Positions 1 through 8,170 of a stretch of DNA of 64,000 bases are shown here, one piece after another. The stretch is from Parabacteroides sp. PF5-9 (GTDB lineage Bacteria > Bacteroidota > Bacteroidia > Bacteroidales > Tannerellaceae), in assembly GCF_029893105.1 (NCBI RefSeq), contig NZ_JARXWG010000002.1, positions 124,001 to 188,000 of the forward strand. The letters are read 5' to 3'. Within the stretch, counting starts at the first letter, position 1. Each line of letters begins with the position of its first letter. Both the position numbers and the translations under genes were made by a program. The notes beneath the pieces are model-generated. The model searched no databases. It saw nothing but the letters and a program-made list of their open reading frames with translations, and was not told the DNA's origin.

Positions 1-162
1 TTTATCGGTTACCGATTATATCTTTCTTTTGCGAATAAGCGGGAAGTGAAAGCGGAATATTCGACGAAGATAATCACTGTTTTTTCCCTCTCCCTGATCG
101 GATATATCTTGTTTTGCGCATTAATCAGTAATGAACTGGTTCGCTGGTTTGGGTATTTCTAA
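1..162 (+). CDS. C-terminal fragment of a membrane protein
   Basis: An open frame enters from the left edge and stops at TAA 160-162, giving the last 53 residues of a protein. The tail contains one hydrophobic stretch (about residues 25-43 of the fragment) and ends in WFGYF. No family can be named from so short a piece. It reads in the same direction as the cation transporter 77 bp downstream. Confidence 0.55.
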   Translation, partial: FIGYRLYLSFANKREVKAEYSTKIITVFSLSLIGYILFCALISNELVRWFGYF

Positions 163-238
163 GATAGATGAGTCTATGTCGGAAAAAGAATAGAATATTT
201 TGAATAGTATTATCTTTGTTCCTTTAAACGGGACAGAT

Positions 239-1183
239 ATGAATAAAAAAACGCTTCCTAAAGAGCAGATATTAATCAAAACTTCCTGGATCAGCACCAT
301 CGGTAACGCTGTATTGTCGGTCGCTAAGATCGTTATTGGAGTGATCTCCGGCAGTATGGCTGTTTTAGGTGACGGGATTGATTCGGCCACAGATGTCATT
401 ATCTCAATCGTCATGATCTTTACTGCCCGTATCATGAACCGCCCTCCAAGTCAAAAGTATGTTTTCGGCTATGAAAAGGCAGAAAGTATCGCCACAAAAG
501 TGCTTTCGCTTGTTATCTTTTATGCCGGGATTCAGATGTTAATCTCTTCCGTTCAACGTATATTCTCTTCGGAAGCCAGAGAATTACCCGGCAAACTGGC
601 AATATATGTCACCTTGTTCTCCATCGTTGGCAAATGGGGATTAGCCTATTACCAAATGCGACAAGGGAAAAAGATCAACAGTTCGATGCTGGTAGCCAAT
701 GCCAAAAATATGCAAAACGATGTGATTATATCGATCGGCGTATTGGCAGGGTTGTTCTTTACCTTTATTCTACACATGCCTATACTGGATACAATTACAG
801 GATTAATTATCAGCTTTTTCATCCTGAAAACATCTATTGGAATCTTCATGGATTCCAATGTAGAATTAATGGATGGAGTAAAAGATGAAACAGTCTATAA
901 TAAAATATTCGAAGCAGTCGATCGTGTTCCCGGAGCACATAATCCGCATCGTGTCCGTTCACGTCAGATTGGGAATATGTATATGATCGACCTCGACATT
1001 GAAGCTAACGGAGAGATCTCACTCCATGAAGCCCACGCCATTGCCGATGAAGTAGAAAACAGTATCAAAAGGTCTATTGAAAATGTGTATGATATTGTCG
1101 TGCACGTCGAGCCGGAAGGGAAATGTCACGCTGAAGAAAAATTCGGTATTGATAAAGAGACCCTGAACAAAGCCTGTCGTTAA
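239..1183 (+). CDS. cation diffusion facilitator (CDF) family transporter
   Basis: This 314-residue inner-membrane protein should export a divalent metal by proton exchange. It has about six membrane helices in the first 210 residues and a soluble CDF C-terminal domain. The TM2 metal motif is D48-SAT-D52, as in FieF/YiiP. The TM5 partner is N157-MQN-D161 instead of the His-xxx-Asp of zinc-type members, and the usual YGH loop reads FGYEK. This Asp/Asn site suggests Mn or Fe rather than Zn, which is inference. The frame is open back to a TTG at 200, but ATG 239 (MNKKTL) is the more natural start. A promoter was not identified. Confidence 0.85.
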   Translation: MNKKTLPKEQILIKTSWISTIGNAVLSVAKIVIGVISGSMAVLGDGIDSATDVIISIVMIFTARIMNRPPSQKYVFGYEKAESIATKVLSLVIFYAGIQMLISSVQRIFSSEARELPGKLAIYVTLFSIVGKWGLAYYQMRQGKKINSSMLVANAKNMQNDVIISIGVLAGLFFTFILHMPILDTITGLIISFFILKTSIGIFMDSNVELMDGVKDETVYNKIFEAVDRVPGAHNPHRVRSRQIGNMYMIDLDIEANGEISLHEAHAIADEVENSIKRSIENVYDIVVHVEPEGKCHAEEKFGIDKETLNKACR

Positions 1184-1348
1184 AGATGTTTATATCTCAT
1201 CCTTTCTTACAGCCTATAAATTGATCGTAAGCGATAACCGAGCATACCTACTTATTGTTTTTCAAGCTGTTTTTTACTTAAAATTAGGTATTGCATCAAA
1301 AGTCTATTTCATGGAACTTTGCTCTTGTAATTAAATAAACAGATCATT

Positions 1349-1858
1349 ATGAGAAAAACAGCTATTTTTTATGGTTCTTCTTCAGGGACAACAGAAGAGA
1401 TTGCCGGCCGTATTGCCGGTAAATTAGGTGTAGATTCGTCCAATGTATATAATGTCGGTGAAGCAAGTGTAGATGATGTGGCGTCTTACGATGTTTTGAT
1501 CCTCGGATCATCGACCTGGGGTGTTGGTGATTTACAAGATGACTGGGAGGGCTTCTTGCCTAAACTGAGAAAAGCGGATCTTTCAGGTAAAGCCGTGGCT
1601 ATTTTTGGAACAGGAGACGGATCCTCATTCGGTGACTCCTTTTGTGATGCCATAGGTACAATCTATAAAGAATTACAAGGAAGCGGTGGCCGTTTTTGCG
1701 GAGCGGTTTCAAAGGATGGGTACTCTTTCGACGACTCAACAGCTTTGGTAAACGGAACATTTGTCGGTCTGCCACTCGACGAGGTCAACGAAGAGAGAGA
1801 AACCGACGGACGTATCGACCGTTGGATCGAACAACTGAAAAAAGAGTGTCTGGATTAA
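1349..1858 (+). CDS. fldA: flavodoxin
   Basis: The protein has 169 residues, the usual length of a long-chain flavodoxin. The N-terminal FMN phosphate loop is GSSSGTTEEIAG after a short beta strand. The later segments STWGVGDLQDDW and FGTGDGSSFGDSFCDA are the two isoalloxazine-binding loops. It would be a cytoplasmic one-electron carrier that replaces ferredoxin when iron is short. It stands alone between the CDF transporter and a terminator hairpin, so it is probably monocistronic. Confidence 0.92.
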   Translation: MRKTAIFYGSSSGTTEEIAGRIAGKLGVDSSNVYNVGEASVDDVASYDVLILGSSTWGVGDLQDDWEGFLPKLRKADLSGKAVAIFGTGDGSSFGDSFCDAIGTIYKELQGSGGRFCGAVSKDGYSFDDSTALVNGTFVGLPLDEVNEERETDGRIDRWIEQLKKECLD

Positions 1859-1870
1859 ATCGTTGAATCT

Positions 1871-1908
1871 ACCCGGGGATACCGAAAGATGCGTAACCCC
1901 GGGTTTTA
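1871..1908 (+). terminator. rho-independent terminator after flavodoxin
   Basis: ACCCGGGG (1871-1878) pairs perfectly with CCCCGGGT (1897-1904) around an 18-nt loop and is followed by TTTTAT. It starts 13 bp after the flavodoxin stop codon. Confidence 0.8.
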
Positions 1909-2093
1909 TCATTCTCTCTTTCTCTGAAAATAAACTAATCTCAGAATAATAGCTATCCTTTACTGAGCCCTCAATTGACTTAAAGCGAATCGTGTCTATC
2001 CGAAGAAATTCAAGTTATTGCACAAACGTAGTAATCACATCTTTTCCTAACTTTGCACTTTCTATGAATGTGATCTATAAACACGCTTTAAAC

Positions 2094-4067
2094 ATGAAAC
2101 AATTCTTCTATTGTATTGCATTAACCCTATGCAGTCTCTCTTTGACAGCACAAAAGAGAGTCGATCTTCAATCTCCGGACAAAAAGGTACAATTCAGTCT
2201 TACTCTGGATAAAAAAGCACCGACATATACGGTCAGTTTCAAAAAGACACCATTGATCGATCAATCTCCTCTGGGGTTTGAATTTGAAGATGGGATATGG
2301 AGTACTGATCTGATCATGCATAAGCCGGTGTATACAACCGGGGATGAAACGTATGAATTGATTGTCGGAAAAACGAAAACGGTTCGGAGTCATTATAAAG
2401 AAGTCACTATCCCTCTGGAGGAAAGCGTTGAAAAAAAGCGGAAGATCAATCTGGTGGTAAGAGCATTTGATGATGGCCTTGCATTCAGATACGAATTCCC
2501 CCAACAAGCCGGTTGGTCTTCTTACATCATGTATCATGAAAACACCCAGTTCAATCCATCCGGTAATCCGGAGATGACAGTCTTACACCTCCCCTCCTAC
2601 CTGACATCCCATGAAGGTTTGTATACCCAAACAACTTATCAAAAACTGAAAGAGAAAGAGTTGATGGATATGCCCGCCCTTTTTCAGTTTCCGAATAATA
2701 TCTATATGGCGATCACCGAAGCGGCTCTCCGCGACTATGCCGGCATGTATTTAATGAAAGAAGGAAATAGTCTTAAAGGGAAATTATCCCCTTCGCTTAC
2801 CGATGAAAAGGTAAAAGTCGTCGCCGATTTACCCCATCAGACCCCATGGAGAGTCTTTATGATCAGCGACAGGATCGGCGCATTGATCGAATCCAATATC
2901 CTGACCAACCTGAATGAACCGTGTCAGATAGAAGATACCTCCTGGATAAAACCTGGAAAAACCACCTTTACATGGTGGAACGGGAATGTCGTGCCGGATA
3001 CGACATTTATGGCAGGCAATAATTTCGAAACCAATAAATATTATATTGATTTTGCAGCCCGGAACGGATTGGAGTATCATTCGATTTACGGATATGCCGA
3101 ACAACCCTGGTATACAGACGATGGTTTCGATTTTGGATCTCCAGGCCAACATGTTGATATCACTCAGCCAATAGCTCCGCTTGATATGAAATACATCTGT
3201 GACTATGCAAAAAATAAAGGAGTAGGCATACACGTCTGGCTGAACTGGAAGGCACTGTACCCCAAGATAGATGAAGCATTTATTTTATTCGAAGAATGGG
3301 GCATCTCTGGTATGATGGTCGATTTTATGGATCGCGACGATCAGCAAATGATCCGTATACAGGAAGAGATTGTTGCTAAAGCAGCCAAACATCATCTATT
3401 TATTCAGTTTCACGGCTCCAGTAAACCCTCCGGATTACACCGAACCTATCCGAATGAGTTCACCCGTGAGGGGACATTGAATTATGAGGTCTATAAGTGG
3501 GACGACAGAATTAATGCCGATCATGATATCTCTATGCCTTTCACCCGTTTACTTGCCGGTCCGGCAGATTATCATCTGGGAGGATTCAGAGCGGTTACGC
3601 GTTCGCAATACAAACCCCGGTTTTCAAACCCTTTAGTGACCAGTACCCGGTGTCATATGTTAGCGATGTATGTGGTTCTGGAAAGTTATTTAGGAATGGT
3701 ATGCGATACGCCACAAGCCTATGAAGGACAGCCCGGATTTGAATTTATCAAACAACTGCCGACTGTGTGGGATGAAACAGTAGTTCCGGATGCATCCGTG
3801 AATGAATTTGTTGTAGTTGCACGGCGAAAAGGCGATGAATGGTTTGTTGGTGCACTGAATAACAGCAAGGCCAGAGATTTATCTATTCCATTAAACTTCC
3901 TTGGAAAGGGAGAATACCATGCGGAGATCTATACAGATGCAAGCGACGCCCATGTGAATCCGAATCACTTGAATAAACAATTCCGAACATTCAGGAAAGG
4001 AGATCTGATTGAAATCCCATTAGCTATAGACGGAGGAGCGGTTGTACGCCTTGTTAAATCAGAATGA
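2094..4067 (+). CDS. glycoside hydrolase family 97, probable alpha-galactosidase-type
   Basis: This is a secreted or periplasmic 657-residue protein with signal peptide MKQFFYCIALTLCSLSLTAQ. It has the GH97 layout: an N-terminal beta-sandwich, a (beta/alpha)8 barrel from about residue 290, and a C-terminal beta domain. The motif MMVDFMDRDDQ (Asp410 in VDF) fits the retaining branch of GH97, typified by alpha-galactosidase BtGH97b, in which this region supplies the nucleophile. Inverting SusB-type enzymes differ here. The frame is open back to 1992, but ATG 2094 begins the signal peptide. TAACTTTG at 2048-2055 matches the Bacteroidota -7 element, although no well-spaced -33 TTG is seen. Substrate is inferred from the motif only. 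Confidence 0.88.
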   Translation: MKQFFYCIALTLCSLSLTAQKRVDLQSPDKKVQFSLTLDKKAPTYTVSFKKTPLIDQSPLGFEFEDGIWSTDLIMHKPVYTTGDETYELIVGKTKTVRSHYKEVTIPLEESVEKKRKINLVVRAFDDGLAFRYEFPQQAGWSSYIMYHENTQFNPSGNPEMTVLHLPSYLTSHEGLYTQTTYQKLKEKELMDMPALFQFPNNIYMAITEAALRDYAGMYLMKEGNSLKGKLSPSLTDEKVKVVADLPHQTPWRVFMISDRIGALIESNILTNLNEPCQIEDTSWIKPGKTTFTWWNGNVVPDTTFMAGNNFETNKYYIDFAARNGLEYHSIYGYAEQPWYTDDGFDFGSPGQHVDITQPIAPLDMKYICDYAKNKGVGIHVWLNWKALYPKIDEAFILFEEWGISGMMVDFMDRDDQQMIRIQEEIVAKAAKHHLFIQFHGSSKPSGLHRTYPNEFTREGTLNYEVYKWDDRINADHDISMPFTRLLAGPADYHLGGFRAVTRSQYKPRFSNPLVTSTRCHMLAMYVVLESYLGMVCDTPQAYEGQPGFEFIKQLPTVWDETVVPDASVNEFVVVARRKGDEWFVGALNNSKARDLSIPLNFLGKGEYHAEIYTDASDAHVNPNHLNKQFRTFRKGDLIEIPLAIDGGAVVRLVKSE

Positions 4068-4214
4068 CGGGAAGAAATTTCTGTTACAACGGGAAGAAAT
4101 TTCTGTTACACCTACCTCTGTTTTCTGTTAGAGGTACCTCTAAATCGATTTAGAGGTAGGTGTAAATTAGTTTAGAGGTACCTCTAAATGATTTTAGACG
4201 TACCTCTAACAGAA
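4061..4214. repeat. tandem 22-bp palindromic repeat array (array A)
   Basis: Two sub-blocks share an exact 22-bp period. The first has two copies with core AGAAATTTCT, centred at 4077/4078 and 4099/4100. The second has five units centred at 4113, 4135, 4157, 4179 and 4201. Units 2 and 4 have the perfect core GAGGTACCTC, and unit 5 has GACGTACCTC. Units 1 (CACCTACCTC) and 3 (GAGGTAGGTG) are not self-palindromic but are reverse complements of each other. The array starts at the GH97 stop codon and ends about 300 bp before the riboswitch promoter. Two more arrays with the same period lie at 11291 and 44749. Confidence 0.85.
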
Positions 4215-4513
4215 AAGTGTTTATAACCGCTCATAAAAAGGAATGGATCATCTATAAAAAACATGCAGAGCTTACACATTATTGACTACTGTAAGTAATC
4301 GATCATTTTACATATAGTTACTCAAACTCTACACTGTATTACACAAAAGCATGACAATTTTTACTTATTTGAAAAACTTTCTCTCAAACATTTTTACAAC
4401 AAAAAACCAAACAATAAATACAATAATCTGAATATCAATATACTAATTCTCATGTTGATAACTTTATATTGTTAAAAAGGAAAACTTATCATCCACATCG
4501 ATTTTCTTTTTTA

Positions 4514-4521
4514 TACTTTTG
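4514..4521 (+). promoter_or_regulatory. promoter -7 element of the riboswitch-nrdDG transcript
   Basis: TACTTTTG matches TAnnTTTG and would start transcription near 4528, exactly at the 5' end of the riboswitch fold. No TTG is found at the ideal 19-21 bp spacing upstream, so only the -7 part is claimed. Confidence 0.45.
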
Positions 4522-4528
4522 CTGGCGT

Positions 4529-4712
4529 ATAAGGTTCCTATTTTTGGATAAAAGGGAACCGGGTGAGAATCCCGGACTATCCCCGTAGCTGTAAGTTTCT
4601 AAAAAAGGGAGAACAGATTGCCACTGGTCAGTATGAGGCGACAATAAAAGAATCGTTATTCATAAGCCGGGAAGGCGTTCTACCCGAAACAAGTCAGAAG
4701 ACCTGCCTTATG
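4529..4712 (+). promoter_or_regulatory. cobalamin (B12) riboswitch upstream of nrdDG
   Basis: The conserved blocks appear in the right order: a GGTTCC...GGGAACC stem, GGGTGAGAATCCCGG, CCCCGTAGCTGTAA, GCCACTG at 4619, GGGAAGGCG at 4669, and the B12-box segment AAGTCAGAAGACCTGCC ending near 4708. About 135 nt separate it from the nrdD start. The region after the box (4715-4760) is GC-rich and could hold the expression platform. By family knowledge, adenosylcobalamin binding lowers expression of the downstream gene. A frame open through this RNA in phase with nrdD is not coding. Confidence 0.93.
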
Positions 4713-4847
4713 CAAACAAAATCCGGGCTTTCGGGCGAAAAGCGACAGGATGAGTATTTGCAAACAGGTACTCCTCTCCGACTATCAACTATCCCCCGTT
4801 TAGTTTCCGACCATTTAAGCATATTATCAGCTAAACAGATTAATAAA

Positions 4848-6941
4848 ATGATGGACTTAGTTATCGTTAAAAGGGATGGAAAAAGAGAACCGTTTTCTCT
4901 TGAGAAAATTCAGAATGCCATAGCCAAAGCATTTTTATCGGTGGGAAGTTTTGCCACGCAGGATGTGATTACGAACATCCTGAGCCGGGTAAGTATAAAG
5001 AACGAAACCACAGTGGAAGAGATTCAAAATCAGGTAGAAATCGCCCTGATGGCCGAACGGTATTATGCAGTTGCCAAAGCGTACATGATTTACCGTCAGA
5101 AACATACCGAAGACAGGGAGGTACGCGATAAATTAAACTTCTTGATGGAATACTGCGATGCAAAAAATGCTGCGACAGGAAGCAAGTACGACTCCAATGC
5201 GAATGTGGAGAATAAGAATATGGCCACACTGATCGGCGAACTACCCAAATCGAATTTTATACGCCTGAATCGGCGTATGCTGACCGATCGCCTGAAAGAA
5301 AAATATGGAAAAGAGGTTGCCGATAAATATATCGAAATGCTTAATGGTCACTATATTTATAAAAACGACGAGACCAGCCTGGCGAACTATTGTGCCAGTA
5401 TTACCATGTATCCCTGGCTGATTAGTGGAACGGCTGCCATCGGAGGCAATTCGAAAGCGCCAACCAACCTGAAATCGTTCTCCGGTGGTTTTATCAATAT
5501 GGTTTTTATGGTATCGAGTATGTTGAGTGGTGCCTGTGCAACTCCTGAGTTTCTGATGTATATGAACTATTTCATCGGACTGGAATATGGTTCGGATTAT
5601 TATTTAGAAGCAGATAAGGTGGTTGACCTGTCGAAAAAACAACGAACCATTGATAAGGTAATTACCGACTATTTTGAACAGATCGTCTATTCGATCAACC
5701 AACCTACCGGAGCTCGTAATTTTCAGGCTGTTTTCTGGAATATATCGTATTACGACCGGTATTATTTCGAAAGCTTGTTCAACGAATTTCGTTTTCCTAA
5801 CGGCGAAGCACCTCATTGGGAGTCACTCAGTTGGCTGCAAAAACGTTTTATGAAATGGTTCAATAAAGAACGAACCCGTTCTATTCTGACTTTTCCGGTT
5901 GAGACAATGGCGCTATTGACTGAAAACGGGGAGCCTAAAGACAAAGAGTATGGAGATTTCACCGCAGAGATGTATGCCGAAGGACACTCTTTTTTTACTT
6001 ATATGAGCGACAACGCCGATTCGTTGAGTAGTTGTTGTCGTCTTCGTAATGAGATCCAAGATAATGGGTTTAGCTATACGCTGGGAGCCGGCGGAGTCTC
6101 TACCGGATCAAAAAGTGTACTTACGATCAACCTGAATCGCTGTATTCAAAGTGCAGTACGGAAAGGATACCCTTATCAGTTTTTCCTCGAAGAGATTGTC
6201 GAACTCGTTCATAAGGTTCAACTGGCCTACAACGACAATCTGAAGTATATGCATGAAAAAGGAATGCTCCCCTTGTTTGATGCCGGATATATCAATATGG
6301 GACGTCAATACCTGACAATCGGCGTGAATGGTTTGGTTGAAGCCGCAGAATTTCTTGGAATAGAGATCAGTGATAATCCGCGTTATCTAAGCTTCGTTCA
6401 AGAGATACTGGGGCTGATTGAAGATTACAACAAAAAATACCGGACAAAAGAGATCATGTTCAACTGCGAAATGATCCCGGCCGAGAATGTCGGAGTGAAA
6501 CATGCCAAATGGGATAAACGGGACGGATACAAAGTCAACCGAGACTGTTACAACAGTTATTTCTATATCGTAGAAGATGAGTCGTTGAATATCATTGATA
6601 AATTCCGCATCCATGGCCGGAAATATATCGAACACCTGACCGGAGGATCAGCGCTTCACCTCAATCTCGACGAACATTTGAGTAAGGAACAATACCGTCA
6701 ACTGCTGCGGGTAGCGACTCAGGAAGGGTGCAACTACTTTACATTCAACATACCCAATACCGTATGCAACGATTGCGGACATATCGACAAACGTCATTTA
6801 CACGAATGTCCTTCCTGTCAAAGCAAGAATATCGACTATCTGACCCGCATTATCGGTTATATGAAACGTATCAGCAACTTCTCTCAACCGCGGCAAAAGG
6901 AGGCCGCTCAGCGCCATTATGCTACGGTTCACCAGCTATGA
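4848..6941 (+). CDS. nrdD: anaerobic (class III) ribonucleoside-triphosphate reductase
   Basis: This 697-residue cytoplasmic enzyme reduces NTPs to dNTPs with a glycyl radical. Residues 3-95 are an ATP-cone allosteric domain. The active-site Cys lies in NYCASITMYP, the C-terminal zinc site is CNDCG...CPSC, and the glycyl-radical residue is Gly670 in RIIGYM, 27 residues from the end. Two adjacent in-frame ATGs (4848, 4851) are possible starts. The upstream B12 riboswitch suggests repression when cobalamin is available, which makes sense if a B12-dependent class II reductase exists elsewhere in the genome (inference). nrdG overlaps the 3' end by 23 bp. Confidence 0.96.
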   Translation: MMDLVIVKRDGKREPFSLEKIQNAIAKAFLSVGSFATQDVITNILSRVSIKNETTVEEIQNQVEIALMAERYYAVAKAYMIYRQKHTEDREVRDKLNFLMEYCDAKNAATGSKYDSNANVENKNMATLIGELPKSNFIRLNRRMLTDRLKEKYGKEVADKYIEMLNGHYIYKNDETSLANYCASITMYPWLISGTAAIGGNSKAPTNLKSFSGGFINMVFMVSSMLSGACATPEFLMYMNYFIGLEYGSDYYLEADKVVDLSKKQRTIDKVITDYFEQIVYSINQPTGARNFQAVFWNISYYDRYYFESLFNEFRFPNGEAPHWESLSWLQKRFMKWFNKERTRSILTFPVETMALLTENGEPKDKEYGDFTAEMYAEGHSFFTYMSDNADSLSSCCRLRNEIQDNGFSYTLGAGGVSTGSKSVLTINLNRCIQSAVRKGYPYQFFLEEIVELVHKVQLAYNDNLKYMHEKGMLPLFDAGYINMGRQYLTIGVNGLVEAAEFLGIEISDNPRYLSFVQEILGLIEDYNKKYRTKEIMFNCEMIPAENVGVKHAKWDKRDGYKVNRDCYNSYFYIVEDESLNIIDKFRIHGRKYIEHLTGGSALHLNLDEHLSKEQYRQLLRVATQEGCNYFTFNIPNTVCNDCGHIDKRHLHECPSCQSKNIDYLTRIIGYMKRISNFSQPRQKEAAQRHYATVHQL

Positions 6942-7407
6942 TATCGTTTTTCAGGAAATCCCGAACGAGGTAACATTGGCGATCAACCTTTCCAACTGCC
7001 CGAACCGTTGTAAAGGATGTCATAGCGCCCATCTGATGAGAGATACCGGTGAAATTCTCAATAGAGATTCGCTTGATGAGTTGTTTGGGAAATATAAAAA
7101 TGCAATTACCTGTATCTGTTTCATGGGGGGCGATGCCGCTCCTCATGAAGTTGAATCCCTCTCCGTTTATTTACGGAAACAGAGTGAAGGAAAAATAAAA
7201 ACCGGTTGGTATTCCGGAAAAAAAGAGTTACCCGAAGGTTGTTCGCTTAACAACTTCAACTACATCAAACTAGGGCCTTATATCGAACGTCTCGGAGGTT
7301 TGGATTCACCCCATACCAATCAACGTTTCTATCGTATCGAAGAGAACAGAATGATTGATATGACCAGTTGTTTTCAGAAACCGAAGAATTTAAGGATTCA
7401 AAATTAG
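6919..7407 (+). CDS. nrdG: anaerobic ribonucleotide reductase activating protein
   Basis: This 162-residue radical-SAM enzyme installs the glycyl radical on NrdD. The 4Fe-4S ligand motif CPNRCKGC is at about residues 29-36, and the SAM-binding MGGD segment follows. It begins inside the nrdD 3' end (23-bp overlap), so the two are translationally coupled. The N-terminus MLRFTSYDIVFQEIP is typical for the family and supports the ATG at 6919. Confidence 0.95.
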   Translation: MLRFTSYDIVFQEIPNEVTLAINLSNCPNRCKGCHSAHLMRDTGEILNRDSLDELFGKYKNAITCICFMGGDAAPHEVESLSVYLRKQSEGKIKTGWYSGKKELPEGCSLNNFNYIKLGPYIERLGGLDSPHTNQRFYRIEENRMIDMTSCFQKPKNLRIQN

Positions 7408-7426
7408 GACTGAATTGTCAGAAAAG

Positions 7427-7468
7427 AACAACAGAGTTCAAGTATACCACCTGAACCCTGTTGTTTTT
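7427..7468 (+). terminator. rho-independent terminator of the nrdDG transcript
   Basis: AACAACAGAGTTCA (7427-7440) pairs with TGAACCCTGTTGTT and runs into TTTTT at about 7464-7468. It is 19 bp after the nrdG stop. Confidence 0.8.
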
Positions 7469-7509
7469 ACATTTACATCCTATGAAAGCACATTCTCTTT
7501 CTATTTTTC

Positions 7510-7537
7510 AATTCACAATTCATAACTCATAATTCAT
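7510..7537. repeat. 7-bp tandem repeat over a gene end
   Basis: There are four consecutive 7-bp units, AATTCAC, AATTCAT, AACTCAT and AATTCAT. The run covers the stop codon of the minus-strand gene that ends at 7527, so the last residues of that protein (YEL) are encoded by repeat sequence. Confidence 0.6.
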
Positions 7538-8162
7538 ATACCCCCTCTATTACATCCGCCCGTGACATTGCACCCGGATTGATTCCGGCTTCACCTTCCG
7601 GAATAGGGAGATTATGTTTATGAAAATAGTCGATCCAACCTACAGTCGTTTCTTCTGTGTCTGGAGATTTAAAAGTCATTTCGTTTAGGCGAAAAACCTC
7701 TTTCCCCTTATTGGCTTGTTTGAGTATCTCATAGACCAACTCTGAACAATAAAATGCATCATTATTCAAAATAAAACCATAATCATACTCCTTTCCAATG
7801 AAAGAGAGTCCAATTGCTAATGCGTGTGGTATAAGCGGCTGATACTCCTCCTTCAACCGGCCTACCACCGACTTAGGGAAACATCCTTCGTCGTCAGGAT
7901 AGAGGTATTCGGAAATTGGAGTCAGAGTAACTTTGGGAGTAGTTGCTTCGAGCACAAAAACAGCCCCCGCGCTATCTATATATACAATCCCGACATGCGT
8001 AAACTGATACGTTCCGATACTGCTTGTGACCTGTTTAATGGTATTTTCCGTATCTCCCGTACAAGCTTCCTGAAAGATAAGATCACCATTCTTTAATTGA
8101 AACACCTCTGCCCGACTATCCACAAAAAGAGATAATAGAATTATTGCCATATAATATTTCAT
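7527..8162 (-). CDS. YiiX/NlpC-P60-like permuted papain-fold hydrolase, secreted
   Basis: This 211-residue protein has a signal peptide (first ~18 residues, ending SRA). The pattern LKNGDLIFQ, then THVGIVY, then FYCSELVYE fits the circularly permuted NlpC/P60 (YiiX/YebB) fold, with a catalytic His in THVG and Cys in YCSE. Such enzymes cleave amide bonds in peptidoglycan or lipids, and the substrate here is unknown. It starts 8 bp after the TonB receptor stop and is almost certainly cotranscribed with it. Its 3' end lies in a 7-bp tandem repeat. Confidence 0.78.
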   Translation of the reverse strand: MKYYMAIILLSLFVDSRAEVFQLKNGDLIFQEACTGDTENTIKQVTSSIGTYQFTHVGIVYIDSAGAVFVLEATTPKVTLTPISEYLYPDDEGCFPKSVVGRLKEEYQPLIPHALAIGLSFIGKEYDYGFILNNDAFYCSELVYEILKQANKGKEVFRLNEMTFKSPDTEETTVGWIDYFHKHNLPIPEGEAGINPGAMSRADVIEGVYEL

Positions 8163-8170
8163 ACCGGTGA

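Noticed and set aside
4563-4847. In-frame N-terminal extension of nrdD (95 residues) starting at GTG 4563
   Set aside because: It runs through the conserved cobalamin riboswitch fold; the ATP-cone of NrdD begins just after ATG 4848/4851.
4848-6941. B12-dependent class II ribonucleotide reductase, suggested by the riboswitch
   Set aside because: The C-terminal RIIGYM glycyl-radical motif, the zinc site and the adjacent nrdG show class III.
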